From assembly GCA_015232355.1 (NCBI GenBank), contig JADFZW010000024.1, positions 23,778 through 87,777 of the forward strand: a stretch of DNA of 64,000 nucleotides, in the 5' to 3' direction. The DNA comes from Oligoflexia bacterium. Lineage in GTDB: Bacteria > Bdellovibrionota > Bacteriovoracia > Bacteriovoracales > Bacteriovoracaceae. The notes beneath the pieces were generated by a model. The model did not search any database. It was not told the DNA's origin and saw nothing but the letters and a program-made list of their open reading frames with translations. The translations under genes were made by a program, and so were the position numbers. Below, piece by piece: positions 55,985 through 64,000 of the stretch; position 1 is the first letter of the stretch; each line of letters opens with the position of its first letter.

Positions 55985-57475
55985 ATGATTAATATTACCG
56001 CCATAGCACCTAATCTTCTACTCTTAAAAGATGACATGTTTACAACTGGAATTCCATACATGCCAGTTGGGTTGGCATATATCGTCGGTGAGTTGATGGA
56101 AAAATTTAAATTTAATTCTAAATTTAAAAATACTGCCAACATCAACGTCATTGATGCATTCGCGGAAAATCCCAATCAATGGTGGATTGATGGGGAATTT
56201 ATTGTTAGAGGTCTTACTCCATCCGAAGTGAGCGAGCGAGTTGGAAAATTTAATTCAAACTATGTCATCATCTATGCAAGCACACTTATTGCCCACAACT
56301 CCATCGTTAATATCTGTAGAAAATTGCGCAGTGATTTTCCACATCTTACAATCGCTATTATTGAAAATACTCAAGCAGTCACTGCCTACTCTCTCTCTGA
56401 CCCAGATGTACAAAGTGATCTCTATGCAAGTGGTGTTAATAAAATTATCTGTGGCGATCCAGAGGAAGAGATTTTTAAGCTGATTAATCTAGCATATCAG
56501 AGTGCTCATACTGAAACTAATAATCTCGATCACCTTGCCTTTGCTGCCTTCGAACTTTTCCCTCTCCAAAACTACTGGAACTTAAAATACGCTCATGGGC
56601 CATTTCAAAGTAAATCCTATTTACCAATTATTACCTCTCGTGGATGTCCATACACTTGCGGGTTTTGTGTAATCCCGACCACCAATCATCGTCGTTGGCG
56701 CTACAAATCTGCAAAGCGAGTGGTGGAAGAGATTAAATATTATATTAAACGTTTTAATGTCTTCGAGTTTCATTTGGAAGATGTTAACCCTACTGTAAGT
56801 GACCAGCGCATTCAAGAAATTGCACAAGAGATAATAAAGCAAAAATTAAAGATCACTTGGAAAATCTGTGCAGGAACAAAGCCAGAGACCATACGTTCAG
56901 AGCAAACACTGGCCCTCATGGCGGAAAGTGGACTAAACTACATCTCTATCTCTCCTGAGAGTGGTTCTCCCGAGGTGATGAAAAAAATAAACAAACCATT
57001 TGATTTAGATCACTCTATTAATCTAATAAAAAAAACGGGCCAACTAAAAATATATTCACAAGCATGTTTTGTTCTAGGTTTTCCCGGAGAAACCAATTAT
57101 GATTTGCAAATGACTAAGCAAATGTTATTAAAATTAACTAAGGCTGGGCTTGATGAAGTAGCACTCTTTATTGTTACTCCCGTTCCTGGATCAAAAATTT
57201 TCAAGGAAGGAAGTTTAAAAGGATTTAAAAATTATTCAGACTTAAATTTCTCCCCAAAGTGGAGAAGTGATTACCACGAACTTAATCTCTTTCGACTTAA
57301 GCTTTATCGCAGTTTTTTACTTTGGAAGTTTAGATATCATCCTCTAAAAATAATTTTACAACCATTTCGTTTTATATTTAGAAGATTTCAAACAAAGATG
57401 GAGATGGTTCCCTATCGGGCCATACACACCTATTTAATGAGTAAAAATTTAATTGGAAAAAAAATAAATTTATGA
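55985..57475 (+). CDS. B12-binding-like radical SAM protein
   Basis: A 496-residue enzyme. Residues 1-185 have the Rossmann-type arrangement of the cobalamin-binding domain found in BchE/HpnR-like proteins, without the DxHxxG motif, as is common there. The radical SAM cluster motif is Cys221, Cys225, Cys228 (RGCPYTCGFC). Typical LYISPESGS-like and FPGETNYD blocks follow. The substrate is unknown; the neighbouring methyltransferase and HAD genes, joined by ATGA overlaps, suggest a lipid or glycan modification. A ribosome-binding site is not evident. Confidence 0.88.
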   Translation: MINITAIAPNLLLLKDDMFTTGIPYMPVGLAYIVGELMEKFKFNSKFKNTANINVIDAFAENPNQWWIDGEFIVRGLTPSEVSERVGKFNSNYVIIYASTLIAHNSIVNICRKLRSDFPHLTIAIIENTQAVTAYSLSDPDVQSDLYASGVNKIICGDPEEEIFKLINLAYQSAHTETNNLDHLAFAAFELFPLQNYWNLKYAHGPFQSKSYLPIITSRGCPYTCGFCVIPTTNHRRWRYKSAKRVVEEIKYYIKRFNVFEFHLEDVNPTVSDQRIQEIAQEIIKQKLKITWKICAGTKPETIRSEQTLALMAESGLNYISISPESGSPEVMKKINKPFDLDHSINLIKKTGQLKIYSQACFVLGFPGETNYDLQMTKQMLLKLTKAGLDEVALFIVTPVPGSKIFKEGSLKGFKNYSDLNFSPKWRSDYHELNLFRLKLYRSFLLWKFRYHPLKIILQPFRFIFRRFQTKMEMVPYRAIHTYLMSKNLIGKKINL

Positions 57476-58461
57476 CTACCATAACAAACACCATGAACAG
57501 CATCACCGCCATCACTGAAAAAATATCTTGCCCAATTTGTGGCGATAACGAATATAGAGTTATTTATCCAGCTAAACATCTTACGGTTTCAGACTCTGAT
57601 CTATCTGAAATATTAAAAATATATCGTTCATCCAGTGATGAAAAATTAATTGATCAATTAGTCTCTTGCCAAGGATGCCAATTAAAATACTTAAATCCGC
57701 GTATAAAAAGCGAGATTATTATTAGCTCTTATAAAGAAGCAATTGATCCTAATTTTATCTCTCAAAATTTATCACGGATAAAAACTTTCACTCGAGTTTT
57801 AAAAAAATTAATTAACAAACATCCCACTCTCTTTGTGCCCACAAGAGAGACGAAAATTTTAGATATCGGTTGCGCTGGTGGTGCTTTTCCTAAAGCAGCT
57901 GTTGATTTAGGTTTCGATGCTACTGGAATCGAACCTTCTAAATGGATAATAAACGAGGCCAACAAACTTTATAATAACACCACTACTACCACCTCTCACC
58001 TAAAGCTCTTTAGTGGAACATTGGAAGAACACAATTTCAACAAAAACTCTTTTGATATTATTACTCTATGGGATGTTATTGAACATCTAACCAATATAGA
58101 TAGTGTAATGTTATCAATAGAAAAAATTCTAAAACCAAAGGGAACATTCGTGATAAATTTTCCTGACTACAACAGCATAGTAGCGCAAACACTAAGATCA
58201 CGTTGGCCATTTCTTTTAAATGTTCATCTCTATTACTTCACCACCAAAACTATAAAAATGTTACTTGAAAAATATAATTTTAAAATCATCCAAACTTCTC
58301 CCTACTATCAAACCCTGGAACTATCTTACGTCTTGAAGAGGGCCACACCATATGTAGGAGCAGTGGCCCCTCTAACTAAGCTGATTTGTAAATTGGGTCT
58401 TGGTTCAATTCCACTAACATATAACCTAGGACAAACCATGGTAGTGGCCCAAAAAAAATGA
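57472..58461 (+). CDS. methyltransferase with N-terminal zinc-ribbon
   Basis: A 329-residue protein. The first 75 residues have two Cys pairs (CPIC at about 20-23 and CQGC at 64-67), as in the zinc-binding head of C-methyltransferases from deoxysugar pathways. The body carries ILDIGCAGGAFPKAA (SAM motif), FDIITLWDVIEHL and GTFVINFPDYNS. Start and stop overlap with both neighbours as ATGA, indicating a tight operon. It is probably a sugar or lipid methyltransferase. Confidence 0.88.
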   Translation: MTTITNTMNSITAITEKISCPICGDNEYRVIYPAKHLTVSDSDLSEILKIYRSSSDEKLIDQLVSCQGCQLKYLNPRIKSEIIISSYKEAIDPNFISQNLSRIKTFTRVLKKLINKHPTLFVPTRETKILDIGCAGGAFPKAAVDLGFDATGIEPSKWIINEANKLYNNTTTTTSHLKLFSGTLEEHNFNKNSFDIITLWDVIEHLTNIDSVMLSIEKILKPKGTFVINFPDYNSIVAQTLRSRWPFLLNVHLYYFTTKTIKMLLEKYNFKIIQTSPYYQTLELSYVLKRATPYVGAVAPLTKLICKLGLGSIPLTYNLGQTMVVAQKK

Positions 58462-59177
58462 ATATAAATAATCTAAATAATCTAAATACTATAATCTTTG
58501 ATCTAGATGGAGTGTTGTGGAATACATCAACTATTCATGATCTAGCTTTCAAGCAAACACTTAAAGAATTAGAATTAACATTAGAGAGATCACAGACACT
58601 AAATGATTTTATATATACTAACTATGCAGGAATGAGTACCGAAGAAGCGATGATTTTATATTTAAAAAATAAAAAACTCTATCCTGATATTCTTTCCCTC
58701 GAGCAAGTAAACAAATTGATTAAGAGAAAACGAGAACTTGCTCTAGATATGATTAAAAAAGACCCACCACTCTCCTTTGGATATTATGAATTACTCTCTC
58801 AATTAGCACTGGAAAAAAAATACAATCTAGTTTTGGCCAGTTCTGCCAGTGAACAAAGTGTAGATTATTTTCTAAAAGTTAGTAAGTGCCAACCATTTTT
58901 TAAATTAGTTTTGTCTAGCAAAGATGTCACTAGAGCAAAACCTGATCCTGAGATCTACTTAACAGCATTAAAGAAAATGCAAATTAAAAATACACAAGCA
59001 ATTGTTATTGAAGATGCAATAAACGGCATAAAAGCAGCCATCAATGCAGGATTGGCAGTAATTGCAATCGAAGGCACTCACTCCAGAAAAGAACTCGAAG
59101 AAGCAGGATTCAAAGAAGTGCCATGCTCTTTTGGTTTCGAAATGTTGAAAAATTTGCCTACTGCTGCCTCTCAATAA
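58458..59177 (+). CDS. HAD-superfamily hydrolase, beta-phosphoglucomutase-like
   Basis: A 239-residue phosphatase or phosphomutase with IIFDLDGVLWNTS (catalytic Asp), LVLASSASEQSV (motif II Ser), SKDVTRAKPDPEIYL (motif III Lys) and VIEDAINGIKAAINAG (motif IV). The helical cap lies between the first and second motifs. The gene overlaps the methyltransferase by ATGA. Likely substrate: a sugar phosphate of the cluster. Confidence 0.9.
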   Translation: MNINNLNNLNTIIFDLDGVLWNTSTIHDLAFKQTLKELELTLERSQTLNDFIYTNYAGMSTEEAMILYLKNKKLYPDILSLEQVNKLIKRKRELALDMIKKDPPLSFGYYELLSQLALEKKYNLVLASSASEQSVDYFLKVSKCQPFFKLVLSSKDVTRAKPDPEIYLTALKKMQIKNTQAIVIEDAINGIKAAINAGLAVIAIEGTHSRKELEEAGFKEVPCSFGFEMLKNLPTAASQ

Positions 59178-59226
59178 AAAATATTCAAATCTCTAATTTG
59201 ATTTTTTCCCTCTCCGAATAGTTTAT

Positions 59227-60798
59227 GTGAGTTTAGTTTACTTAAAATATCCAATACTTTTTTTGTCAATTTCCCTTTTGTTGATTCTTTTCAACTTGGA
59301 CAATTCTCTATCTAAAGAAAACAAAAAAATAAAAAAAATCACATCTCCTGTTATATCTTACAAAGATGAAAAACAAAGTTTTATCAATTTTGATCAACTT
59401 AACATTGATAATTGGCTTGATTATAATAGTTGGTTAAAAGAACTTCAACATAGAGAGGGTGATCCTCTGTGGAAAATAAAAACTCGGGATATGCTACATA
59501 AAGAACTAGTTGGACGAGTACTCAGTTGTGTAGGTGAATGTCGAATCTTTCGAGGAACTGGATACGCCAAAGCACAATATCGCTCGTCTATTCGTGAAGG
59601 AGATGAAATCCAGACCATCAAGAACAGTTATCTGTGGGCATTTTTAATCGATGGAACCATGGTTAGATTAGCACCAAAAACTTCTGTTAGTTTTAATGAA
59701 ATTAATATTTCCAAAGATAATTTTTTCATTATGAGTAGAATTAATTATGGTTTGGTTTATTGGATATCAAGAGATTCAAACCCTCTCAATGAATCTTCTT
59801 TGTCAGAAACAGATACACTCTTTCTACCTTTAAAAACATTTGCTGCCAATTATCCAAGAAAAAAAACTACTATAACAGAAGGGAATTTTTCACTCATCTT
59901 TGAAGATGATCAAACTCACTTAAATCATATCAAAAAATTAAATTGCATAATAAAACTGAACAATAAAACTTTTAAAGAAAAACAAACTCATTCCTTAATA
60001 GTAATGCCTAACGGAAGTATTTATGGCCCTAAATTACATTTTATGAGTTTTATAGAAGAGGGATTGGGCCATTCATTTATTAAAAGTTTTTCTGCAGATT
60101 CAGAATTTTATTATCGAGGATACAAAAACAGAGAGGTATTTAAGATAGCAGAAAATTCCTGGTATAAGGTTGATAAGGAAGGGACTGTGATCGAAGAGTT
60201 TTCTGAAGGAAATAAAATTTTTGGTTTAGCAGAACTTTTGAATAAACGTATAACTAGTGTTTTAATCGCTAGAGAATTACTTCTACAAAGATATTCACTG
60301 GCCCTCTTTGATAAACTTACCAAAGAAGAAGAACTAATTTCCACCTATGGATATCGACTATGGAAGGAACAAGAAAATGATGAACATATTAAATTCCTCA
60401 AAGAATATACTCGTCGAAGTGAGACTACAAATCTTGTCTCAGCAAAAAATTTAAGCTTAAGAATGAAGAATAAAACTCAAGAAAATATTGAATCATATTC
60501 TTATAATGATGATTATCATCGATTGGGGCTTATTAACTATATCGACACTATTTCTAAAAATCACAACCTTAATAATATCAATGAAAATAAGATATCCTCT
60601 CTTTTGTTTGAGACATGGTATGATCGTGAAGGAAAAAATGATAATTTACTAAGTGCATGCGCAGACTTAGATAATGAAAGTATCGAGAGTGATGAAATCC
60701 AAAAAGAGATAAAAGATGGAATAGAAGATGCAAAAAATAGCAGTGATGAAAATAATCAAGATTTAAATAACAATAAAAAAGATCGGAAAGGAAGTTAG
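59227..60798 (+). CDS. membrane-anchored FecR-domain protein
   Basis: A 523-residue protein starting at GTG (59227) with a single hydrophobic segment at about 5-25. Residues 90-180 are FecR-like: VGRVLSCVGECRIFRGTGYA, IREGDEIQTIKNSYLWAFLIDGTMVRLAPKTSVSFNEI. The C-terminal 170 residues are helical and acidic. FecR domains in this setting often occur in periplasmic proteins that bind or signal at the cell surface. The start has no clear ribosome-binding site. It follows the HAD gene by 49 bases. Confidence 0.7.
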   Translation: MSLVYLKYPILFLSISLLLILFNLDNSLSKENKKIKKITSPVISYKDEKQSFINFDQLNIDNWLDYNSWLKELQHREGDPLWKIKTRDMLHKELVGRVLSCVGECRIFRGTGYAKAQYRSSIREGDEIQTIKNSYLWAFLIDGTMVRLAPKTSVSFNEINISKDNFFIMSRINYGLVYWISRDSNPLNESSLSETDTLFLPLKTFAANYPRKKTTITEGNFSLIFEDDQTHLNHIKKLNCIIKLNNKTFKEKQTHSLIVMPNGSIYGPKLHFMSFIEEGLGHSFIKSFSADSEFYYRGYKNREVFKIAENSWYKVDKEGTVIEEFSEGNKIFGLAELLNKRITSVLIARELLLQRYSLALFDKLTKEEELISTYGYRLWKEQENDEHIKFLKEYTRRSETTNLVSAKNLSLRMKNKTQENIESYSYNDDYHRLGLINYIDTISKNHNLNNINENKISSLLFETWYDREGKNDNLLSACADLDNESIESDEIQKEIKDGIEDAKNSSDENNQDLNNNKKDRKGS

Positions 60799-60810
60799 GA
60801 TCTTTAAATA

Positions 60811-61770
60811 CTATAGCGAACTTTTTGAGCAATTATTTTGTAATGAATATGATTTTCCTGCAATTCTAGAATTTGCATCAGATGATATTAAAATCGTACA
60901 ATCCGCATTATTTCTATTATCGATATTTATGTAATCAAATTTCATACTATTATCATCAGTATTTACATCTAATTTTAGCCAATAACGATTTCTTTGATTT
61001 TTATAAACCCATTTATTTGTAACCTGCATTTTCAATTGATTATCATAGGAATCAAAGTATCTTGCATCTCTTGGTTGTACAGGTGAAGGAGAGATGAATA
61101 ACGGAATACCGTCTATATCTACAAAAGTTGCAATATGAACATGACCTGCAATTACTGCACTGATTTTTCCCTTATATCTTTTTAAAAGAGCTACAACCTT
61201 TGTAACAAATTCCTTTTTTTCAGTCCAATTATGGTTAGGGGCCACATTTGCTGGTGGATTATGGAAAATAATTATGATCATTTTTTCAGAGGCATTTGCT
61301 AATTGGTTTTGCAAAAAGTTTATCTCCTCCGTAACTCTTTGATTGTTTCTTTCATCAGAATTCAATCCAATAACAAGTAGATCATTTATTGGGCGAACAC
61401 TATAATAATCTCCTGGCATTTTAAAAAAATCCATCTCTCTTTGATATCCTTTATTATGATTTCCAACCACTGCTGCTGTAAAATTAAAATCATTCATAAA
61501 TTGGCCCCAAATCTCTTCTAGGGTTGCTCTAGTTGATTCATTATCTCTTGGAGCACTATCGCCTACTAAAATTAAATCCTTGGTATTTAATTCTAAGAAT
61601 GATTTTTTTAAAAATGTAAGGTTAGATGTATATTGGCCACCATCACTGGTAATTCCAAAAGAATAGACTTTAGCAAAAACTGAATTGGTATTTACAAATG
61701 AAAAAAATAAGAATGAAAGTAAAAACATCGCTACTATTGATATTGATATTGATTTTGATTTTGATTTCAC
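60811..61770 (-). CDS. exported calcineurin-like metallophosphoesterase
   Basis: A 319-residue protein starting at GTG (61770), nine bases after AAGGAG. Residues 1-33 are a signal peptide whose start is Lys-Ser repeats. Motifs of the fold: ITSDGGQ, LVGDSA, VVGNHNKG, IIFHNPP and AGHVHIATF. This is the order D..H, GD, GNH, H, GHxH of purple acid phosphatase-like enzymes, with the first motif altered. It could hydrolyse phosphoesters from outside. It is preceded by a structured leader that covers its ribosome-binding site. Confidence 0.88.
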   Translation of the reverse strand: MKSKSKSISISIVAMFLLSFLFFSFVNTNSVFAKVYSFGITSDGGQYTSNLTFLKKSFLELNTKDLILVGDSAPRDNESTRATLEEIWGQFMNDFNFTAAVVGNHNKGYQREMDFFKMPGDYYSVRPINDLLVIGLNSDERNNQRVTEEINFLQNQLANASEKMIIIIFHNPPANVAPNHNWTEKKEFVTKVVALLKRYKGKISAVIAGHVHIATFVDIDGIPLFISPSPVQPRDARYFDSYDNQLKMQVTNKWVYKNQRNRYWLKLDVNTDDNSMKFDYINIDNRNNADCTILISSDANSRIAGKSYSLQNNCSKSSL

Positions 61771-61789
61771 CTTTTTTTACTCCTTGTGT

Positions 61790-61870
61790 TTGTTTAATTC
61801 GAAGATCCGTTGACCTATGATATTAATTAAATCCAAAATCTTCAAGCGAATAAACGCTAATCACAAGGAG
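61790..61870 (-). promoter_or_regulatory. structured leader that can hide the phosphoesterase ribosome-binding site
   Basis: Read on the minus strand, CTCCTTGTG (61870-61862) is exactly complementary to CACAAGGAG (61798-61790), which contains the ribosome-binding site AAGGAG. Between them are AGCG/CGCT (stem 61845-61858) and GAAGAT/ATCTTC (61843-61838 with 61806-61801), nested inside the outer stem. The result is a three-stem leader that could sequester the start. It does not match a riboswitch class I know. It might be a thermometer or metabolite sensor. Confidence 0.55.
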
Positions 61871-61956
61871 GGCATAGCGTAATGTAAGAAAAAGTTAAAT
61901 TTTGTATTAGTATTTTTATTATCAGATTATGCAAATTGAAAGTTAGGATCAAGAAC

Positions 61957-62370
61957 TTAACGTACGATTTTGAAATCTCTGGCCACAATATTCCACACAC
62001 CATCAGCACAAGGTACAACGTAGTGTTTTAGTTTTGATTGAGGTTGATATCGCGCTTTCTCAGCATCATGTAACTTAGAGATCATCTTTGAGTGTGATAC
62101 TTCGTAGATAGTTGGGAAGTATTGATCATTAATAAACAACTTCTCTCTATTGTATAAGTCAGATGGAATGTAATCAAACCAAATTGTGTAATGAAAAATT
62201 ATTTTAACTCTTTTAATTTCAGTTTCAGTTTCAAATTCATCATCTTCAATTGTACAAACATCCACCTCTATCTCTAGCAGATGAGTTTCTGAATCAAAGT
62301 TTATTGATTCATTACTAACTTCATCAATAAAAATACCAGTATCTTTTAAAGCTTTATATGATTCTTTCAT
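61957..62370 (-). CDS. small acidic protein of unknown function, possible immunity partner
   Basis: A 137-residue protein without signal peptide; acidic in its first half (VDVCTIEDDEFETETEIK) with an alternating beta pattern and an 'HYVVPCADGVWNIVARDF' end. It lies 46 bases downstream of the double ParB-like protein, same strand, so they are likely co-transcribed. A small cytosolic acidic protein right after an exported protein with a potential toxin domain fits an effector-immunity pair, but only by layout. The ribosome-binding site is weak (GGGGA about 10 bases upstream). Confidence 0.5.
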   Translation of the reverse strand: MKESYKALKDTGIFIDEVSNESINFDSETHLLEIEVDVCTIEDDEFETETEIKRVKIIFHYTIWFDYIPSDLYNREKLFINDQYFPTIYEVSHSKMISKLHDAEKARYQPQSKLKHYVVPCADGVWNIVARDFKIVR

Positions 62371-62416
62371 TATAAATAAATCCCCATTAATATCATTTTA
62401 TTTTTCTTCATTATCC

Positions 62417-63670
62417 TTAATTACTATTTCTGTTAATTACAATACCATGACGACCAGCTGTTACTGTCATTTTATCACCTTTGGTTTTATTGCTAAACTT
62501 AAATTTGTCATGAAGAACAGTTTTTGAATCAAGCCAAACAGCGGGAACTTTTTTCACAGCACCTGATAAAACAAACGATGCTAATCTTCTGTGATCTACT
62601 GTCCAGATGTTGCCGTTAACATCCTTCCATACTCCAATTCTTGGAATTACATTTATATCTAACTTTCCTGATTGAATATCTTGAGCATTTTGAAGAACAG
62701 TATAATTACCATCCTTAGTTGTGTTACTGCAACCTGCTTGCATGTAGTGAATGTCATCTATATCTAACTCCACTTTTTTTCCTGCCAACTTATCTTGATT
62801 TTTAGCAATTGCTGGTAATTTTAATTGTCTATCTCTACCATATTGTCGTTTGATCAATTCAGAATAATTTAGCTTTTGGAGTATTTTTTCTAGTTCTTCT
62901 TTTGTAAATTTATTTTTGTTTTTAATAATGCTTGTATTATTAGCACATTTTGTCTCTGAACCAACAGTATCATCACTATCATCATCACCATCATTATTGG
63001 TATCAGGTTTTATACTATTTCTTTCAATTACTATTCCGTTACGACCGGAAGTAATCGTCATTTTGTCACCTTTTGCTTTGTTGCTGTATTTGAATTTATC
63101 ATGAATAACAGTCTTTGAATCAATCCAAACAGCAGGAACTTTTTTTACAGCACCTGATAAAACAAATGAAGCCAATCTTCTATGGTCAACAGTCCAAATT
63201 CTTCCATTTGTATCTTTCCATACACCTATTCTTGGTATTACATTTATATCTAATATTCCATCCTTAATATCTTTTGCATTTTGAATTACTGTATAATTAC
63301 CGTCTTTGGTTGTATTGCTACAACCTCCTTGCATATAATGAATTTCATTTATATCTAATAAAACTTTTTTGCCCGCTAATTTATCTTGATTTTTTTTGTC
63401 GACAGCAGGTAATTTTAATTTTTTATCTAGGCCCTGTGGTCTTGGAATTAATCTGCAGTAGTTTAAATCTTCCAGTTCTTTTTTTAATTCTTCTTTAGTA
63501 AAATGAGCTTTTGTGGTTAAGCTTGAATTATTTTTATCTCTTTTTTTAGAAGCATCGGCATTTGTTACAAGAGAAAGAGATAAAAGTAAAACCATAACTC
63601 CAACAGTGAATAAATGTAGAATTGAACATATCTTCTTGATATTTAAGTTCATAAAATATTTTTTTTTCAT
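62417..63670 (-). CDS. exported protein with two ParB-like domains
   Basis: A 417-residue protein with a signal peptide (about 1-40, ending NADA) and a strong AGAGGA site before the ATG. Residues 57-218 and 255-417 are two copies of one domain, very alike, joined by an Asp-rich linker (221-240). Each has FTKEEL, a 'KLKLPA...NQDKLAGKK' block, a DI-xx-IHYMQ strand, NVIPRIGVW, and TVDHRRLASFVLSGAVKKVPAVW. The strand-'DHRR'-helix pattern is that of ParB/sulfiredoxin-like folds (ParB has GHRR; in polymorphic toxins DNRR). In toxins these domains act as nucleases or NTP-dependent switches. Export is unusual for a ParB fold. Confidence 0.65.
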   Translation of the reverse strand: MKKKYFMNLNIKKICSILHLFTVGVMVLLLSLSLVTNADASKKRDKNNSSLTTKAHFTKEELKKELEDLNYCRLIPRPQGLDKKLKLPAVDKKNQDKLAGKKVLLDINEIHYMQGGCSNTTKDGNYTVIQNAKDIKDGILDINVIPRIGVWKDTNGRIWTVDHRRLASFVLSGAVKKVPAVWIDSKTVIHDKFKYSNKAKGDKMTITSGRNGIVIERNSIKPDTNNDGDDDSDDTVGSETKCANNTSIIKNKNKFTKEELEKILQKLNYSELIKRQYGRDRQLKLPAIAKNQDKLAGKKVELDIDDIHYMQAGCSNTTKDGNYTVLQNAQDIQSGKLDINVIPRIGVWKDVNGNIWTVDHRRLASFVLSGAVKKVPAVWLDSKTVLHDKFKFSNKTKGDKMTVTAGRHGIVINRNSN

Positions 63671-64000
63671 ACCTAATTCCTCTATGCTTGGTGCATTTAA
63701 TATTTACTTCTAAATCTATTCCAAAAATATTCTAAATCTATTTTCGCCAATTTTATGTGCAGAAAATTCAATAAAATTTATTGTATTTTGTTATTTCAAA
63801 TAGTTGCAGGGAAGTTTGAAAAAGATAATTATTGTCTATTCATAAAATAGTGACAGTTTTTTGGGGCAATAAAGTTGCTTTCCACCGATTCTGTCAGGAT
63901 AATTTTTCAACGACTTTGACAGTAAAACAAATTGATCTACCTTTTAAGAAATAAACTTTATCTAAAAAAGGTGGGACGGATGGTTTTGTCGATGTCAATA
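63671..64000. promoter_or_regulatory. divergent intergenic region at the right edge
   Basis: About 330 AT-rich bases. The motif TGACAG occurs at 63851-63856 and 63917-63922, with its reverse complement CTGTCA at 63891-63896; the last two form an inverted repeat with a 20-base spacer. A TTGACA overlaps the last copy (63916-63921). It could be an operator for the following gene. No RNA gene is seen. Confidence 0.35.
63980..64000 (+). CDS. possible start of a further gene (truncated)
   Basis: An ATG at 63980 follows AAGGTGG with suitable spacing and stays open to the end of the window (seven codons). This is too short to identify a product. Confidence 0.3.

Noticed and set aside
1..64000. tRNA or rRNA genes
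   Set aside because: Scanning the intergenic gaps on both strands for T-loop and rRNA-like GC-rich blocks gave no candidate.

Overview
The window is one AT-rich stretch (about one third G+C by eye) of a Gram-negative bacterial chromosome. It carries outer-membrane lipoproteins, a beta-barrel protein, Sec signal peptides, SecA, a FliN-type flagellar switch protein, ribosomal protein S4, an adenosylcobalamin-dependent ribonucleotide reductase and the prkA-yeaH-spoVR trio. Together with the many large secreted proteins of unknown family, this resembles Bdellovibrionota, perhaps a Bacteriovorax-like lineage. That placement is inferred from gene content, not from a marker search. No rRNA, tRNA, CRISPR array, transposase or integrase was found.

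Layout. 1-4057: the end of a metallo-beta-lactamase-fold protein, a secreted kinase-like protein, a small secreted protein, a response regulator with a Thr/Ala tail, and an unknown. 4070-7243: an exonuclease-DinG helicase, divergent from a giant 2116-residue lipoprotein (7298-13648). 13649-14951: paired palindromes and a DUF4143-type ATPase. 14986-18576: nrdJ. 18880-21038: two unknown exported proteins. 21183-22780: rpsD, an FHA protein and fliN. 22791-27708: the prkA-yeaH-spoVR operon, with a divergent PP2C phosphatase and an M23 peptidase. 30052-34281: secA and a YbjQ-like protein with a long acidic N-terminus. 34349-39060: a secreted HD-domain protein, an acyl-CoA synthetase and an ankyrin protein. 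39393-43255: a possible C-rich small RNA, a Nudix-NMNAT fusion, a J-domain protein, trxB and a small protein. 43483-49365: two related exported proteins (one a barrel), a penicillin-binding protein and a GT-C-like membrane pair. 49614-51488: a secreted transglutaminase of the oomycete elicitor type. 51502-59177: a surface glycan cluster with methyltransferases, glycosyltransferases, a YvcK-glycosyltransferase fusion, a nucleotidyltransferase, a radical SAM enzyme and a HAD hydrolase. 59227-64000: a FecR-like protein, a secreted phosphoesterase with a structured leader, and a secreted protein with two ParB-like domains followed by a small acidic protein.

Two themes stand out. First, many proteins go to the envelope or beyond, and several carry catalytic folds normally found inside cells (kinase, HD, ParB-like) or in eukaryotic pathogens (elicitor transglutaminase). 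This suits a predator or host-associated lifestyle, but that is inference. Second, coding sequences are studded with 6- and 9-bp in-frame tandem repeats (Asn-Gln, Ser, Glu-Gln, Lys-Gln-Glu, Thr-Ala, Phe-Thr-Leu). They occur even inside ribonucleotide reductase, which suggests a genome prone to repeat expansion under selection to keep frame.
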